A DNA stretch of 6,873 bases, taken from an uncultured Oscillospiraceae bacterium. GTDB lineage: Bacteria > Bacillota > Clostridia > UBA1212 > SIG427. The notes below the pieces were generated by a model. That model made no database searches. It saw only the letters and a program-made list of their open reading frames with translations, and had not been told where the DNA came from. The stretch is from NCBI GenBank assembly GCA_902465325.1, contig CABQMV010000106.1, forward strand, positions 1 through 6,873. The letters are read 5' to 3'. A program made the position numbers and the translations under genes. This document shows positions 1 through 6,178 of the stretch, piece after piece; positions within the stretch are counted from its first letter, which is position 1; each line of letters begins with the position of its first letter.

Positions 1-73
1 ACGCCCGCTGCGCGTTGTGCGAATTGTAGAGATTTTCATGCCCCCTCCTCGCGCAAATATCGAACAAAATATA

Positions 74-104
74 TCGTGCGATTTCTTGACAATTTCGTGC
101 GATT
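74..104 (+). promoter_or_regulatory. Candidate antitoxin operator: two direct TCGTGCGATT repeats
   Basis: The 10-mer TCGTGCGATT occurs at 74-83 and again at 95-104, 21 bp apart (about two helical turns). The core TCGTGCGA is itself an imperfect palindrome (TCG-TG-CGA). The first copy sits just upstream of the -35 hexamer and the second lies in the -35/-10 spacer, where a bound repressor would block polymerase. A looser relative, TTGTGCGAATT, is at 15-25. Phd/YefM antitoxins typically repress their own promoter by binding such repeated short palindromes, so autoregulation by the gene at 161 is the natural reading. The repeats are seen directly; the binding is inferred. Confidence 0.5.
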
Positions 105-114
105 CGCGTATAAT
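86..114 (+). promoter_or_regulatory. Sigma-70-type promoter of the antitoxin gene
   Basis: The -35 hexamer TTGACA is at 86-91 and the -10 hexamer TATAAT at 109-114, separated by exactly 17 bp. Both hexamers match consensus fully. Transcription should start near 121, giving a leader of about 40 nt before the ATG at 161. A promoter this strong normally needs a repressor, which fits the overlapping repeats at 74-104. With no terminator visible before 4246, it may also feed the downstream esterase genes. Confidence 0.85.
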
Positions 115-145
115 GAAGATGAAGAAGAACATACTATACACCATG

Positions 146-152
146 AAGGAGG
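146..152 (+). promoter_or_regulatory. Ribosome binding site fixing the antitoxin start
   Basis: AAGGAGG is a perfect Shine-Dalgarno sequence ending 8 nt before the ATG at 161. It selects that ATG over in-frame upstream ATGs (38, 113, 119, 143), which lie upstream of, inside or immediately after the promoter and so are poor start candidates. Confidence 0.85.
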
Positions 153-160
153 CGCATACT

Positions 161-382
161 ATGATCGTAACTGCAACCGAGTTCAAGACCAACCTCGGCA
201 AATATCTGGAAATGGCCATGAAGCAGGACATATTCATTACCAAGAATGGCAAGAACATCGCCCGGCTCACCAGCCCAACCGTCAATAAGCTGGCGGTTCT
301 GGACAGCCTCGTGGGGATTGTCCCTGCGGACTCCGCCATGGATGAGAAAACCATACGAGAGGAGCGGCTGGCCAGACAATGA
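161..382 (+). CDS. Type II antitoxin, Phd/YefM family (partner toxin destroyed)
   Basis: This is a 73-residue protein beginning MIVTATEFKTNLGKYLEMA. The start MxVTATEFK..LGKYL, followed by DIFITKNGK and IARLT, is the typical N-terminal DNA-binding half of Phd/YefM antitoxins. The acidic and basic C-terminal tail (DEKTIREERLARQ) is the usual toxin-binding part. In intact pairs the antitoxin neutralises a toxin and represses the operon. The start at 161 is chosen from the AAGGAGG at 146-152 and from family length; the frame is open back to 17, but that extension crosses the promoter. The stop overlaps the next start (ATGA, 379-382), the usual coupling of antitoxin to toxin. The toxin is only a stub, so this antitoxin is an orphan unless it neutralises a relative elsewhere. 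Its GC content is 118 of 222 bases (53%), against 50 of 120 in a sample of the esterase gene (1141-1260), which hints at a different origin. The family call is strong; present function is unknown. Confidence 0.85.
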   Translation: MIVTATEFKTNLGKYLEMAMKQDIFITKNGKNIARLTSPTVNKLAVLDSLVGIVPADSAMDEKTIREERLARQ

Positions 383-468
383 GAATCCTGATCGACACAA
401 ACGTAATCTTGGACATTCTGCAAAAGCGGGAGCCATTCTTCGCAGATTCCTACCGGGCGCTGCGTACC
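379..468 (+). pseudogene. Truncated VapC-like PIN-domain toxin (N-terminal ~30 residues)
   Basis: The segment shows the first strand and helix of a PIN domain: hydrophobic MRILI, catalytic D6 in DTN, then VILDILQKREPFFADSY. This opening is common in PIN toxins paired with Phd/YefM antitoxins in Clostridia. The later conserved acids, which complete the metal site for RNA cleavage, are missing because the homology ends near residue 29. The end coordinate is approximate; the junction lies somewhere between about 465 and 490. Confidence 0.75.
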
Positions 469-642
469 GGCCAAGCTCTGCCTGCTAGAATTCAAGGTAA
501 AAACTGTGTGTCCGTATACATAGGAGAGGCAGCAGAAAGGACGATCGCTTACGGCAACAGTCCTATGGCAGATTACACAGACTGCACGCTCAGAAACAGC
601 AACCAGATTGGTGCAGTTGCTTTTAAGTACACAGTGAAATAG
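379..642 (+). CDS. Chimeric ORF: PIN-toxin N-terminus joined to an esterase C-terminus
   Basis: This 87-residue open frame joins two unrelated pieces. Residues 1 to about 29 (MRILIDTNVILDILQKREPF and on to ALR) are the start of a VapC-like PIN ribonuclease, with first catalytic acid D6 in the LIDTN motif. From about residue 36 to the end it matches the C-terminus of the secreted esterases downstream: from NCVSV (residue 42) onward, 26 of 46 positions are identical to the last 46 residues of the protein encoded at 2455-4224, without gaps. Residues 30-35 belong clearly to neither. An intact PIN toxin is roughly 130 residues and needs three or four acids, so this product cannot be an active nuclease; it also lacks all esterase catalytic residues and a signal peptide. 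It keeps the ATGA overlap with the antitoxin and would probably be translated. It is best read as a deletion or rearrangement scar that happens to stay in frame. An assembly chimera is the main alternative. Confidence 0.8.
   Translation: MRILIDTNVILDILQKREPFFADSYRALRTGQALPARIQGKNCVSVYIGEAAERTIAYGNSPMADYTDCTLRNSNQIGAVAFKYTVK
484..642 (+). pseudogene. 3' remnant of a third secreted SASA-type esterase paralog
   Basis: The last ~52 codons of this frame encode the terminal beta-rich segment of a dockerin/SASA esterase. Shared landmarks with the protein ending at 4224 are NCVxVxIG, TIAYGN, MAD, LxNS and IGAxAFxYxV. The signal peptide, dockerin and whole catalytic domain are absent. The stop at 640-642 is followed after 19 bp by the next esterase gene, a spacing compatible with an ancestral tandem operon of at least three copies. 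The 5' boundary is approximate. Confidence 0.8.
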
Positions 643-661
643 AAAGAAGGAGGACAGCACG

Positions 662-2407
662 GTGAAACGAATTAATTTTGTTGCTTTGCTTCTGGTATTT
701 ACGGTTTTCTTTTCCGCTTTCTTTTCAGGATTTTCTTTTACATTTGCAGTTGAAAGTCCGGAGGAAGTAGCGGGGGATGTAAACGGCGACTGGAAAGTTT
801 CTTCCGCAGACTACCTTCTTTTGAAGCAGATTTTCAGAGGGAAGCAAACGACAGCCCGTATGGAAGAGCGGGGCGACCTGAATGGGGACTGGAGGATTAC
901 CTCTGCAGACTATCTTTTGCTGAAGCGTATTTTTGCGGGTTTCTCTGTATCCTTAAAAAAAAGAGTATTGGAGCCGCAGCCTGCCGTCTCTGATCCGGGG
1001 GATCCCATCTCCTATAAGGTGTCCGGCGTATTCAGCTCTGATATGGTTCTCCAGAGAGATAAAATCATTCAGGTCTGGGGGTGGAGCTCTGATGTGGGCG
1101 GCTATATTTACGGTGAATTTATGGGGGAGAAGCGGTACGCACAGATTGACAGCAGCGGTGAATGGATGCTGAAATTTTCTCCTAAAGAATACACGGCAGA
1201 GGGTCAGACGCTTACAATCGGACCCAAAAACGGAAAACAGACTGTATTTGAAAATGTATTGGTGGGCGATGTCTGGATTGTATCCGGTCAGTCTAACGCG
1301 GAATTCTATTTTCGGGATATGGCAGCTTACTTTACGGAAGTCAATGATCTTATTGACGAAACAGATGCAATCCGCTTATACCGTGTAGATAAAGGCGACG
1401 CCTACCGCGGCAATGTTCTGGCTGTCAGCGGACAGCAGGACGATGTGGTGAACGCCTCTTACCGATGGACAAGGACAACTGCCGATACGGTGGATATTTT
1501 TTCGGCAGTAGGGTATATGTTTGTGAAAGAGCTTTCCAGCCGGGTGGATGTGCCCCAGGGGATTATTATGGCTGCCGCAGGGGGATGTGTCATTAATGAT
1601 TTTATGGATCCGAAAACAGGAGCGAAGTTTCCTGCTACAGGAAGCTTTTGGCCGGAACGACAGGCAATATACAAGTATTTTTTAGCGCCTTTCCGGTATA
1701 TGACTTTTCAGGGAATATTGTTCTATCAGGGAGAGTCGGACAACCGCTGGGCGGATCAATATTCGTATATGCTGGAGTCCTGTGTAAAGGGATGGAGAGA
1801 TGCATTCGACAGCACCTTTTCCTTCTATAATATCCAGTGTACCTCGCATTCTGCTTTGGCTGCCAATCCTGAATGGAAAGGCCTTCCGTTTCTGCGTGCC
1901 GCTCAGCTGGACGCTTACTATCGGATTCCCAATTCTTATCTTATATCTACGGTAGATGCAGGATACCGGCTGCGGCCTTTGGACGGACCTGAGGAGGATT
2001 ATGCCCATCCCTTTGATAAAAAGACGATTGGAATTCGTGCGGCAAATATTGCGTTGTCCCAGCTTTACGGGCTGGAGGGCTATGACTATTGTACGGTTTG
2101 CTGTCCTATTCCTGAGCAGGTCAACTGGTACGATGACTATGTTCTTATCCGTTTTAAAAATGCAGGAGATGGATTACAGGCATACGGGGGAAGTCTGAAG
2201 GGCTTTGAAATTTTACAGAATAATAAAACATTGGTCAAAACAAAAGCAATCTTTATAGACAGAAACACTGTTAAAATTGATTTAAATGCTGCAAATAGAA
2301 AGGTAATTGGTATTTGCTACGGAATCGCCCATTCCGCCTTGCTGGAGGAGGCAAATTTAGTTAACAGCGCACAGATTCCGTGTCCAACCTTTTGCTTTTA
2401 TAAATAA
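662..2407 (+). CDS. Secreted dockerin-containing SASA/SGNH carbohydrate esterase, copy 1
   Basis: This 581-residue protein is a probable exported acetylesterase that removes O-acetyl groups from glycans; sialic acid, xylan or another acetylated sugar cannot be told apart from sequence. It starts at GTG 662, with AAGGAGG at 647-653 placed 8 nt upstream. Residues 1-29 are a hydrophobic signal peptide. Residues 38-94 are a type I dockerin with two calcium loops, GDVNGDWKVSSAD (38-50) and GDLNGDWRITSAD (71-83), both with Trp where Gly is usual. After a Pro-rich linker, a beta region (MVLQR at 128-132) leads to the SGNH-like esterase: nucleophile S211 in GQSN, AAGG at 305-308, QGESD at 356-360, and the D446/H449 pair in DYAH. 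A C-terminal beta segment ends the protein. It carries several cysteines (477, 480, 481, 552, 574, 578), mostly absent from its paralog. The catalytic set looks complete. It lies 19 bp after the esterase remnant and 47 bp before copy 2. The dockerin implies docking on a cohesin-bearing scaffold or surface protein (inference). Confidence 0.85.
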   Translation: MKRINFVALLLVFTVFFSAFFSGFSFTFAVESPEEVAGDVNGDWKVSSADYLLLKQIFRGKQTTARMEERGDLNGDWRITSADYLLLKRIFAGFSVSLKKRVLEPQPAVSDPGDPISYKVSGVFSSDMVLQRDKIIQVWGWSSDVGGYIYGEFMGEKRYAQIDSSGEWMLKFSPKEYTAEGQTLTIGPKNGKQTVFENVLVGDVWIVSGQSNAEFYFRDMAAYFTEVNDLIDETDAIRLYRVDKGDAYRGNVLAVSGQQDDVVNASYRWTRTTADTVDIFSAVGYMFVKELSSRVDVPQGIIMAAAGGCVINDFMDPKTGAKFPATGSFWPERQAIYKYFLAPFRYMTFQGILFYQGESDNRWADQYSYMLESCVKGWRDAFDSTFSFYNIQCTSHSALAANPEWKGLPFLRAAQLDAYYRIPNSYLISTVDAGYRLRPLDGPEEDYAHPFDKKTIGIRAANIALSQLYGLEGYDYCTVCCPIPEQVNWYDDYVLIRFKNAGDGLQAYGGSLKGFEILQNNKTLVKTKAIFIDRNTVKIDLNAANRKVIGICYGIAHSALLEEANLVNSAQIPCPTFCFYK

Positions 2408-2454
2408 AAAAGTTTTACGGTGAGGAATATAAAGAAAAGAGGAAGAATTTAGGG

Positions 2455-4224
2455 ATGAGAAAAAGAAGGTTGATTTGTGTTCTGACTGCGTTGACAGTGG
2501 TACTCTCCGTACTGACCGGAACAGGCTTCGCTTTTCAGGCTGCTTCTGCGGAGACCTCTGTAGTAGGAGATGTAAATGGAGACGGTAAAGTAACGGCGGC
2601 AGACTATCAGATTTTAAAACAGATTTTCAGCGGAAAGGATGTTTCTGAAGCTGCGGCGGCCCGGGCAGATATTAATAATGACGGCAGAATTACCTCGGCA
2701 GACTATACGATTGTAAAATGGATTTTCATGGGGATTCCCGTTCAGGTTACGCCAAAAGCATTGGCGCCGCAGCCGGAGCCCTCTGACGACGGAATTGCTT
2801 TTTCTTATGAGGTCAGCGGTACAATTTCTGACAATATGGTACTTCAGAGAAATCAGACCATTTCTGTTTTTGGTACGGCAGACCGACCCGGCGGAATTGT
2901 ATATGCTGAGCTTATGGGGGAAACCAGATACGGCACAGTAGACCAGGACGGAAATTGGTGTATTGATATGAGCGCCCGAAAGGCCTCTTCTGAGCCGGTG
3001 GAGTTAAAGGTCTATACCCGTGCGCAGGGAACAGGCAATGCTACCTGCTTTCGGAATATATTGGTTGGTGACGTGTGGATTATAGCAGGACAGTCAAATG
3101 CGCAAGTGAACCTTTCCAACACGTTAGTAAACAATCCTGCCTTTTTGAACGAAGCGGGAAAGCAGGACACCATTCGGCTTTTTACTCAGTGGTTCTGGGA
3201 ATGTACGGAATACTGGGCAGATGACTTTCCCCAGGACAGTGCCGGAAAATATGTGCGGAGAGAGGAAGCTCCTACGCCCCAGAAGGATGTATATGAAGGA
3301 GCCTGCTGGCTGGAAAATACGCGGGAAAATGCACTGGCTTTTTCTGCTGTGGGATATTATTTTGCCAAGCAGGTGGCAGATCACACAAATGTACCTATAG
3401 GGATGATTCAGATGGTAGCAGGCGGCTCCGCGCTGTGCGATTTTATGCCGCCGGACCAGTACAGACCGGAGCTGCACAAGAAAGGCGCCAGTCAGTTTTA
3501 CCCTTCGGATATTTACAACAGCCTGATGGCGCCTTTTCAGAAAACCAGAATTACAGGAATGCTCTGGTACCAGGGAGAGGGCAATGTTGGAGACTATGAC
3601 TGCTATGCAGAAAACCTAAGGGATTTTGTGGCTATGATGCGAAATCTCTACGGGGAGGAAATGGCGTTTTACAATGTACAGCTGACTTCTCACAACGATA
3701 CCGCCAACCAGTGGCCTCAGCTGCCGGAGCTGCGCTTTGCTCAGGCTCAGGCAGCTGAGCTGATCGGCAATTATAATCTGGTCTGTTCTATGGACTATGG
3801 CTCCAACTATCATGACAATGATTTTGCCCATCCCAGTAATAAAAAGCATATTGGCGACAGATTGGCGTATTTGGCGCTGGCGAACATTTATGACTATAAA
3901 AATTTTTCCGTCAGTGATTACGGCTCTCCGGAAATGTTTCAGGCAGTTGTGAAGGACGGCGCAGTATATTTTTATTTTTCTAATGTGGGAAATAGCTTAA
4001 AGGGCTCCGGCACCAGTAAGGTGATTAAAGGCTTTACAGATTATGATACAGGTAAAGCCCTAAATGCAGTTTTGGAGACGGTTAATTGTGTAAAGGTTTC
4101 TATTGGCAATAAGAAAAATATAACCATTGCCTACGGCAACAACGCTATGGCAGATAAGGCTGTCTGCAATCTGCAGAATAGTAAAGGAATTGGTGCATTG
4201 GCTTTTGCATACCGTGTAAATTAA
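2455..4224 (+). CDS. Secreted dockerin-containing SASA/SGNH carbohydrate esterase, copy 2
   Basis: This 589-residue paralog of the preceding gene has the same layout. The signal peptide has a likely cleavage after ASA (A32). The N-terminal type I dockerin (38-94) has loops GDVNGDGKVTAAD and ADINNDGRITSAD, here with the normal Gly at loop position 6. The linker KALAPQPEPSDD resembles that of copy 1 (RVLEPQPAVSD). MVLQR is at 128-132, nucleophile S214 in GQSN (212-215), VAGG at 321-324, QGEGN at 373-377, and D456/H459 in DFAHPSNKKHIGDR. The C-terminal beta segment (about 485-589) is the part shared with the remnant at 484-642. The family acts on acetylated glycans (sialate O-acetylesterase or CE6-like acetylxylan esterase); substrate is not determinable here. 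The ATG at 2455 is preceded by a modest AAGAGGAAG (2437-2445). Only 47 bp separate it from copy 1, with no terminator or clear promoter, so the two are probably co-transcribed. Divergence between the copies suggests an old duplication and possibly different substrates. Confidence 0.88.
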   Translation: MRKRRLICVLTALTVVLSVLTGTGFAFQAASAETSVVGDVNGDGKVTAADYQILKQIFSGKDVSEAAAARADINNDGRITSADYTIVKWIFMGIPVQVTPKALAPQPEPSDDGIAFSYEVSGTISDNMVLQRNQTISVFGTADRPGGIVYAELMGETRYGTVDQDGNWCIDMSARKASSEPVELKVYTRAQGTGNATCFRNILVGDVWIIAGQSNAQVNLSNTLVNNPAFLNEAGKQDTIRLFTQWFWECTEYWADDFPQDSAGKYVRREEAPTPQKDVYEGACWLENTRENALAFSAVGYYFAKQVADHTNVPIGMIQMVAGGSALCDFMPPDQYRPELHKKGASQFYPSDIYNSLMAPFQKTRITGMLWYQGEGNVGDYDCYAENLRDFVAMMRNLYGEEMAFYNVQLTSHNDTANQWPQLPELRFAQAQAAELIGNYNLVCSMDYGSNYHDNDFAHPSNKKHIGDRLAYLALANIYDYKNFSVSDYGSPEMFQAVVKDGAVYFYFSNVGNSLKGSGTSKVIKGFTDYDTGKALNAVLETVNCVKVSIGNKKNITIAYGNNAMADKAVCNLQNSKGIGALAFAYRVN

Positions 4225-4245
4225 CAGGGCAGAAAAAGTTCTTCT

Positions 4246-4295
4246 AAAAGCATATCGGCAGCGTGGTTTTGCTCCCGCTCCGGTATGCTTTTTTT
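4246..4295 (+). terminator. Intrinsic terminator after the esterase cluster
   Basis: The 13-base arm AAAAGCATATCGG (4246-4258) pairs with CCGGTATGCTTTT (4280-4292), with one G-T wobble. An inner stem AGCG (4260-4263) with CGCT (4276-4279) extends the hairpin. The 3' arm merges into a run of seven T (4289-4295). It starts 21 bases after the stop at 4224 and ends just before the aspS promoter, cleanly separating the two transcription units. Confidence 0.9.
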
Positions 4296-4307
4296 GTGTT
4301 TTTCAAT

Positions 4308-4336
4308 TTGACTTTTCCCTGGTTTAAACCTATAAT
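4308..4336 (+). promoter_or_regulatory. Sigma-70-type promoter of aspS
   Basis: The -35 TTGACT is at 4308-4313 and the -10 TATAAT at 4331-4336, with a 17 bp spacer. Only one base differs from consensus. Transcription should begin near 4343, leaving a leader of about 34 nt. That is too short for a T-box riboswitch, which controls many synthetase genes in Firmicutes, so no tRNA-sensing leader is present here. Confidence 0.85.
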
Positions 4337-4360
4337 AAAAAAGTGTGATATCATGCTGAG

Positions 4361-4366
4361 AAAGGA
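4361..4366 (+). promoter_or_regulatory. Ribosome binding site of aspS
   Basis: AAAGGA lies 10 nt before the ATG at 4377 and 4 nt before the ATG at 4371. It rules out the earlier in-frame ATG at 4353, which would sit only about 10 nt into the transcript with no ribosome site. The choice between 4371 and 4377 is open; 4377 gives the familiar MADTMTGLKRTH opening. Confidence 0.6.
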
Positions 4367-4376
4367 AATAATGGCG

Positions 4377-6173
4377 ATGGCAGATACAATGACGGGGTTA
4401 AAGAGAACCCATATGAACGGAACAATTGAAAGCAGTTTATTGAATAGAGAAGTGGTATTAGCCGGATGGTGCGCAAAAGCCAGAAATCTGGGCAGCCTGA
4501 TCTTTGTGGACCTGAGAGACCGTACCGGAATTGTGCAGCTGGTATTTGACGGAGACAGCGACCCGGTCATTTTTGAAAAGGCAGAAAAAATCAGAAGTGA
4601 ATATGTATTAATGGTGAAGGGGACCGTAAGAGCCCGCTCTCCGGAGGCAGTCAATAAAAACCTGGCTACCGGCGAGGTTGAAGTCTCTGTAACGGATCTG
4701 AGAATTCTCTCTGAAGCGGAGACGCCTCCGATCCAAGTAGACGACAAAGCACAGACCAGCGAAGTCAATCGCTTAAAGTACCGTTATCTGGATCTGAGGA
4801 CCCCTTTTATGCAGAGAAATCTTATGCTCAGGCATCAGGTGGCTAAAATTGCCAGAGACTATTTTGAAGAAAACGGTTTTCTGGAGATTGAAACACCTAT
4901 TTTAAATAAAAGCACACCGGAGGGAGCCAGAGACTATCTGGTGCCCAGCAGAGTGCATCCGGGTAAGTTTTACGCACTGCCTCAGTCCCCGCAGCTCTTT
5001 AAACAGCTGCTTATGGTATCCGGCTTTGACCGGTATATGCAGATTGCCAGATGTTTTCGGGATGAGGATCTGCGGGCGGACCGGCAGCCGGAATTTACAC
5101 AGCTGGATTTAGAAATGTCTTTTGTGGATATAGACGATGTAATTGCGGTAAATGAAGGCTATATCAAATTACTGTTTCATAAGGTACTTGGAATTGAGCT
5201 GGACACACCGTTTCCGAGAATGCCCTATGCGGAAGCCATGTCCCGGTTTGGATCTGACAAACCGGATATCCGGTTTGGTATGGAGCTGAAGGATATATCA
5301 GATTTTGCCAGAGACTGCGGTTTTCCGGTATTTTCCGGAGCAATAGCTGACGGCGGCGCTGTTCGCCTGCTGTGCGCGCCGGGCGGAGGGGCTTTCAGCC
5401 GTAAAGAAATTGACCGTCTGACGGAATTTGTTAAAACCCACGGCGGCAGCGGTATGGCCTGGATTGCTGTAGGGGAAGAGGGGCATCGCAGCTCTGTCTC
5501 CAAGGTGCTTACTTCTGAGGAAATTGAAAAGATTATTGCCCTGGCGGAAGCCAAGGCCGGCGATTTAATCTGTATTGTTTCCGGCAAATCAGGCTCCGTG
5601 TATACTGTATTGGGGGCTCTGCGGCTGGAGCTGGGAGAAAAGCTGGGACTGATTCCGAAGGAGAAATTTGCCTTTCTCTGGGTTACAGAATTTCCTCTTT
5701 TTGAGTACTCCGAAGAGGAGGAGCGGTATGTGGCTATGCACCATCCTTTTACCATGCCTGTGGAGGAAGATATTGATCTGATTGAATCGGATCCGGGACG
5801 GGCGCGGGCAAAAGCATATGACATTATTTTAAACGGAAATGAGATTGGCGGCGGTTCTATTAGGATTTACAACAGTGCGTTGCAGTCTAAAATGTTTAAG
5901 GCGCTGGGCCTTTCCCAGGAGACGGCCCGGGAGCGGTTTGGCTTCCTGCTGGATGCCTTCCGGTACGGAACGCCGCCTCACGGAGGAATGGCTTACGGAC
6001 TGGACAGACTGGTCATGCTGATGGCCGACTGTGAAAGTATACGGGATACCATAGCGTTTCCAAAGGTTCAGAATGCCTCCTGTCTGCTGTCCGGAGCTCC
6101 GGATACAGTAGACAAAAAACAGCTGGAGGAGCTGTCTATTGCAACCGACGTAAAGGAGAAAGAAGAACAGTAA
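4377..6173 (+). CDS. aspS: Aspartyl-tRNA synthetase (class II, bacterial type)
   Basis: AspRS charges tRNA-Asp with aspartate in an ATP-dependent cytoplasmic reaction. The 598-residue product has the full bacterial layout. An N-terminal OB-fold anticodon-binding domain (about 8-110) contains GSLIFVDLRDRTGIVQ. The catalytic core carries class II motif 1 (around 166-192, GFLEIETP to PEGARDYLVPSR), QSPQLFKQ at 203-210, motif 2 RCFRDEDLRADRQPEFTQLD (225-244) and motif 3 with GLDR at 541-544. The GAD insertion domain typical of bacterial enzymes spans about 290-430. Length is normal for the family. The position matching His31 of non-discriminating AspRS is a leucine here (L38 in RNLGS), as in the E. 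coli enzyme, which favours the discriminating form (inference). The start is chosen by the ribosome site at 4361 and the promoter at 4308-4336; 4371 is an alternative. The gene is followed after 5 bp by the activase gene, so the two are probably one transcript. Confidence 0.95.
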   Translation: MADTMTGLKRTHMNGTIESSLLNREVVLAGWCAKARNLGSLIFVDLRDRTGIVQLVFDGDSDPVIFEKAEKIRSEYVLMVKGTVRARSPEAVNKNLATGEVEVSVTDLRILSEAETPPIQVDDKAQTSEVNRLKYRYLDLRTPFMQRNLMLRHQVAKIARDYFEENGFLEIETPILNKSTPEGARDYLVPSRVHPGKFYALPQSPQLFKQLLMVSGFDRYMQIARCFRDEDLRADRQPEFTQLDLEMSFVDIDDVIAVNEGYIKLLFHKVLGIELDTPFPRMPYAEAMSRFGSDKPDIRFGMELKDISDFARDCGFPVFSGAIADGGAVRLLCAPGGGAFSRKEIDRLTEFVKTHGGSGMAWIAVGEEGHRSSVSKVLTSEEIEKIIALAEAKAGDLICIVSGKSGSVYTVLGALRLELGEKLGLIPKEKFAFLWVTEFPLFEYSEEEERYVAMHHPFTMPVEEDIDLIESDPGRARAKAYDIILNGNEIGGGSIRIYNSALQSKMFKALGLSQETARERFGFLLDAFRYGTPPHGGMAYGLDRLVMLMADCESIRDTIAFPKVQNASCLLSGAPDTVDKKQLEELSIATDVKEKEEQ

Positions 6174-6178
6174 AATTT

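Noticed and set aside
17..160. N-terminal extension of the antitoxin frame back to position 17
   Set aside because: It runs across the consensus promoter, adds residues foreign to the family, and the perfect ribosome site at 146-152 points to 161.
488..493. GAATTC (EcoRI site) near the chimeric junction, possibly a cloning ligation artefact
   Set aside because: The same hexamer also occurs inside copy 1 (near 1302 and 2030), and the codons around it align with the esterase tail, so it is probably chance.
4296..4376. T-box or other riboswitch leader for aspS
   Set aside because: The promoter leaves only about 34 nt of leader, too short for a T-box, and no specifier or antiterminator structure is visible.
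4244..4768. 174-codon minus-strand ORF over the start of aspS
   Set aside because: It crosses the terminator and promoter and shadows the conserved aspS coding frame; no recognisable product.
5225..5824. 199-codon minus-strand ORF inside aspS
   Set aside because: It is low-complexity, rich in Ser and Pro, and is the antisense shadow of the conserved synthetase core.
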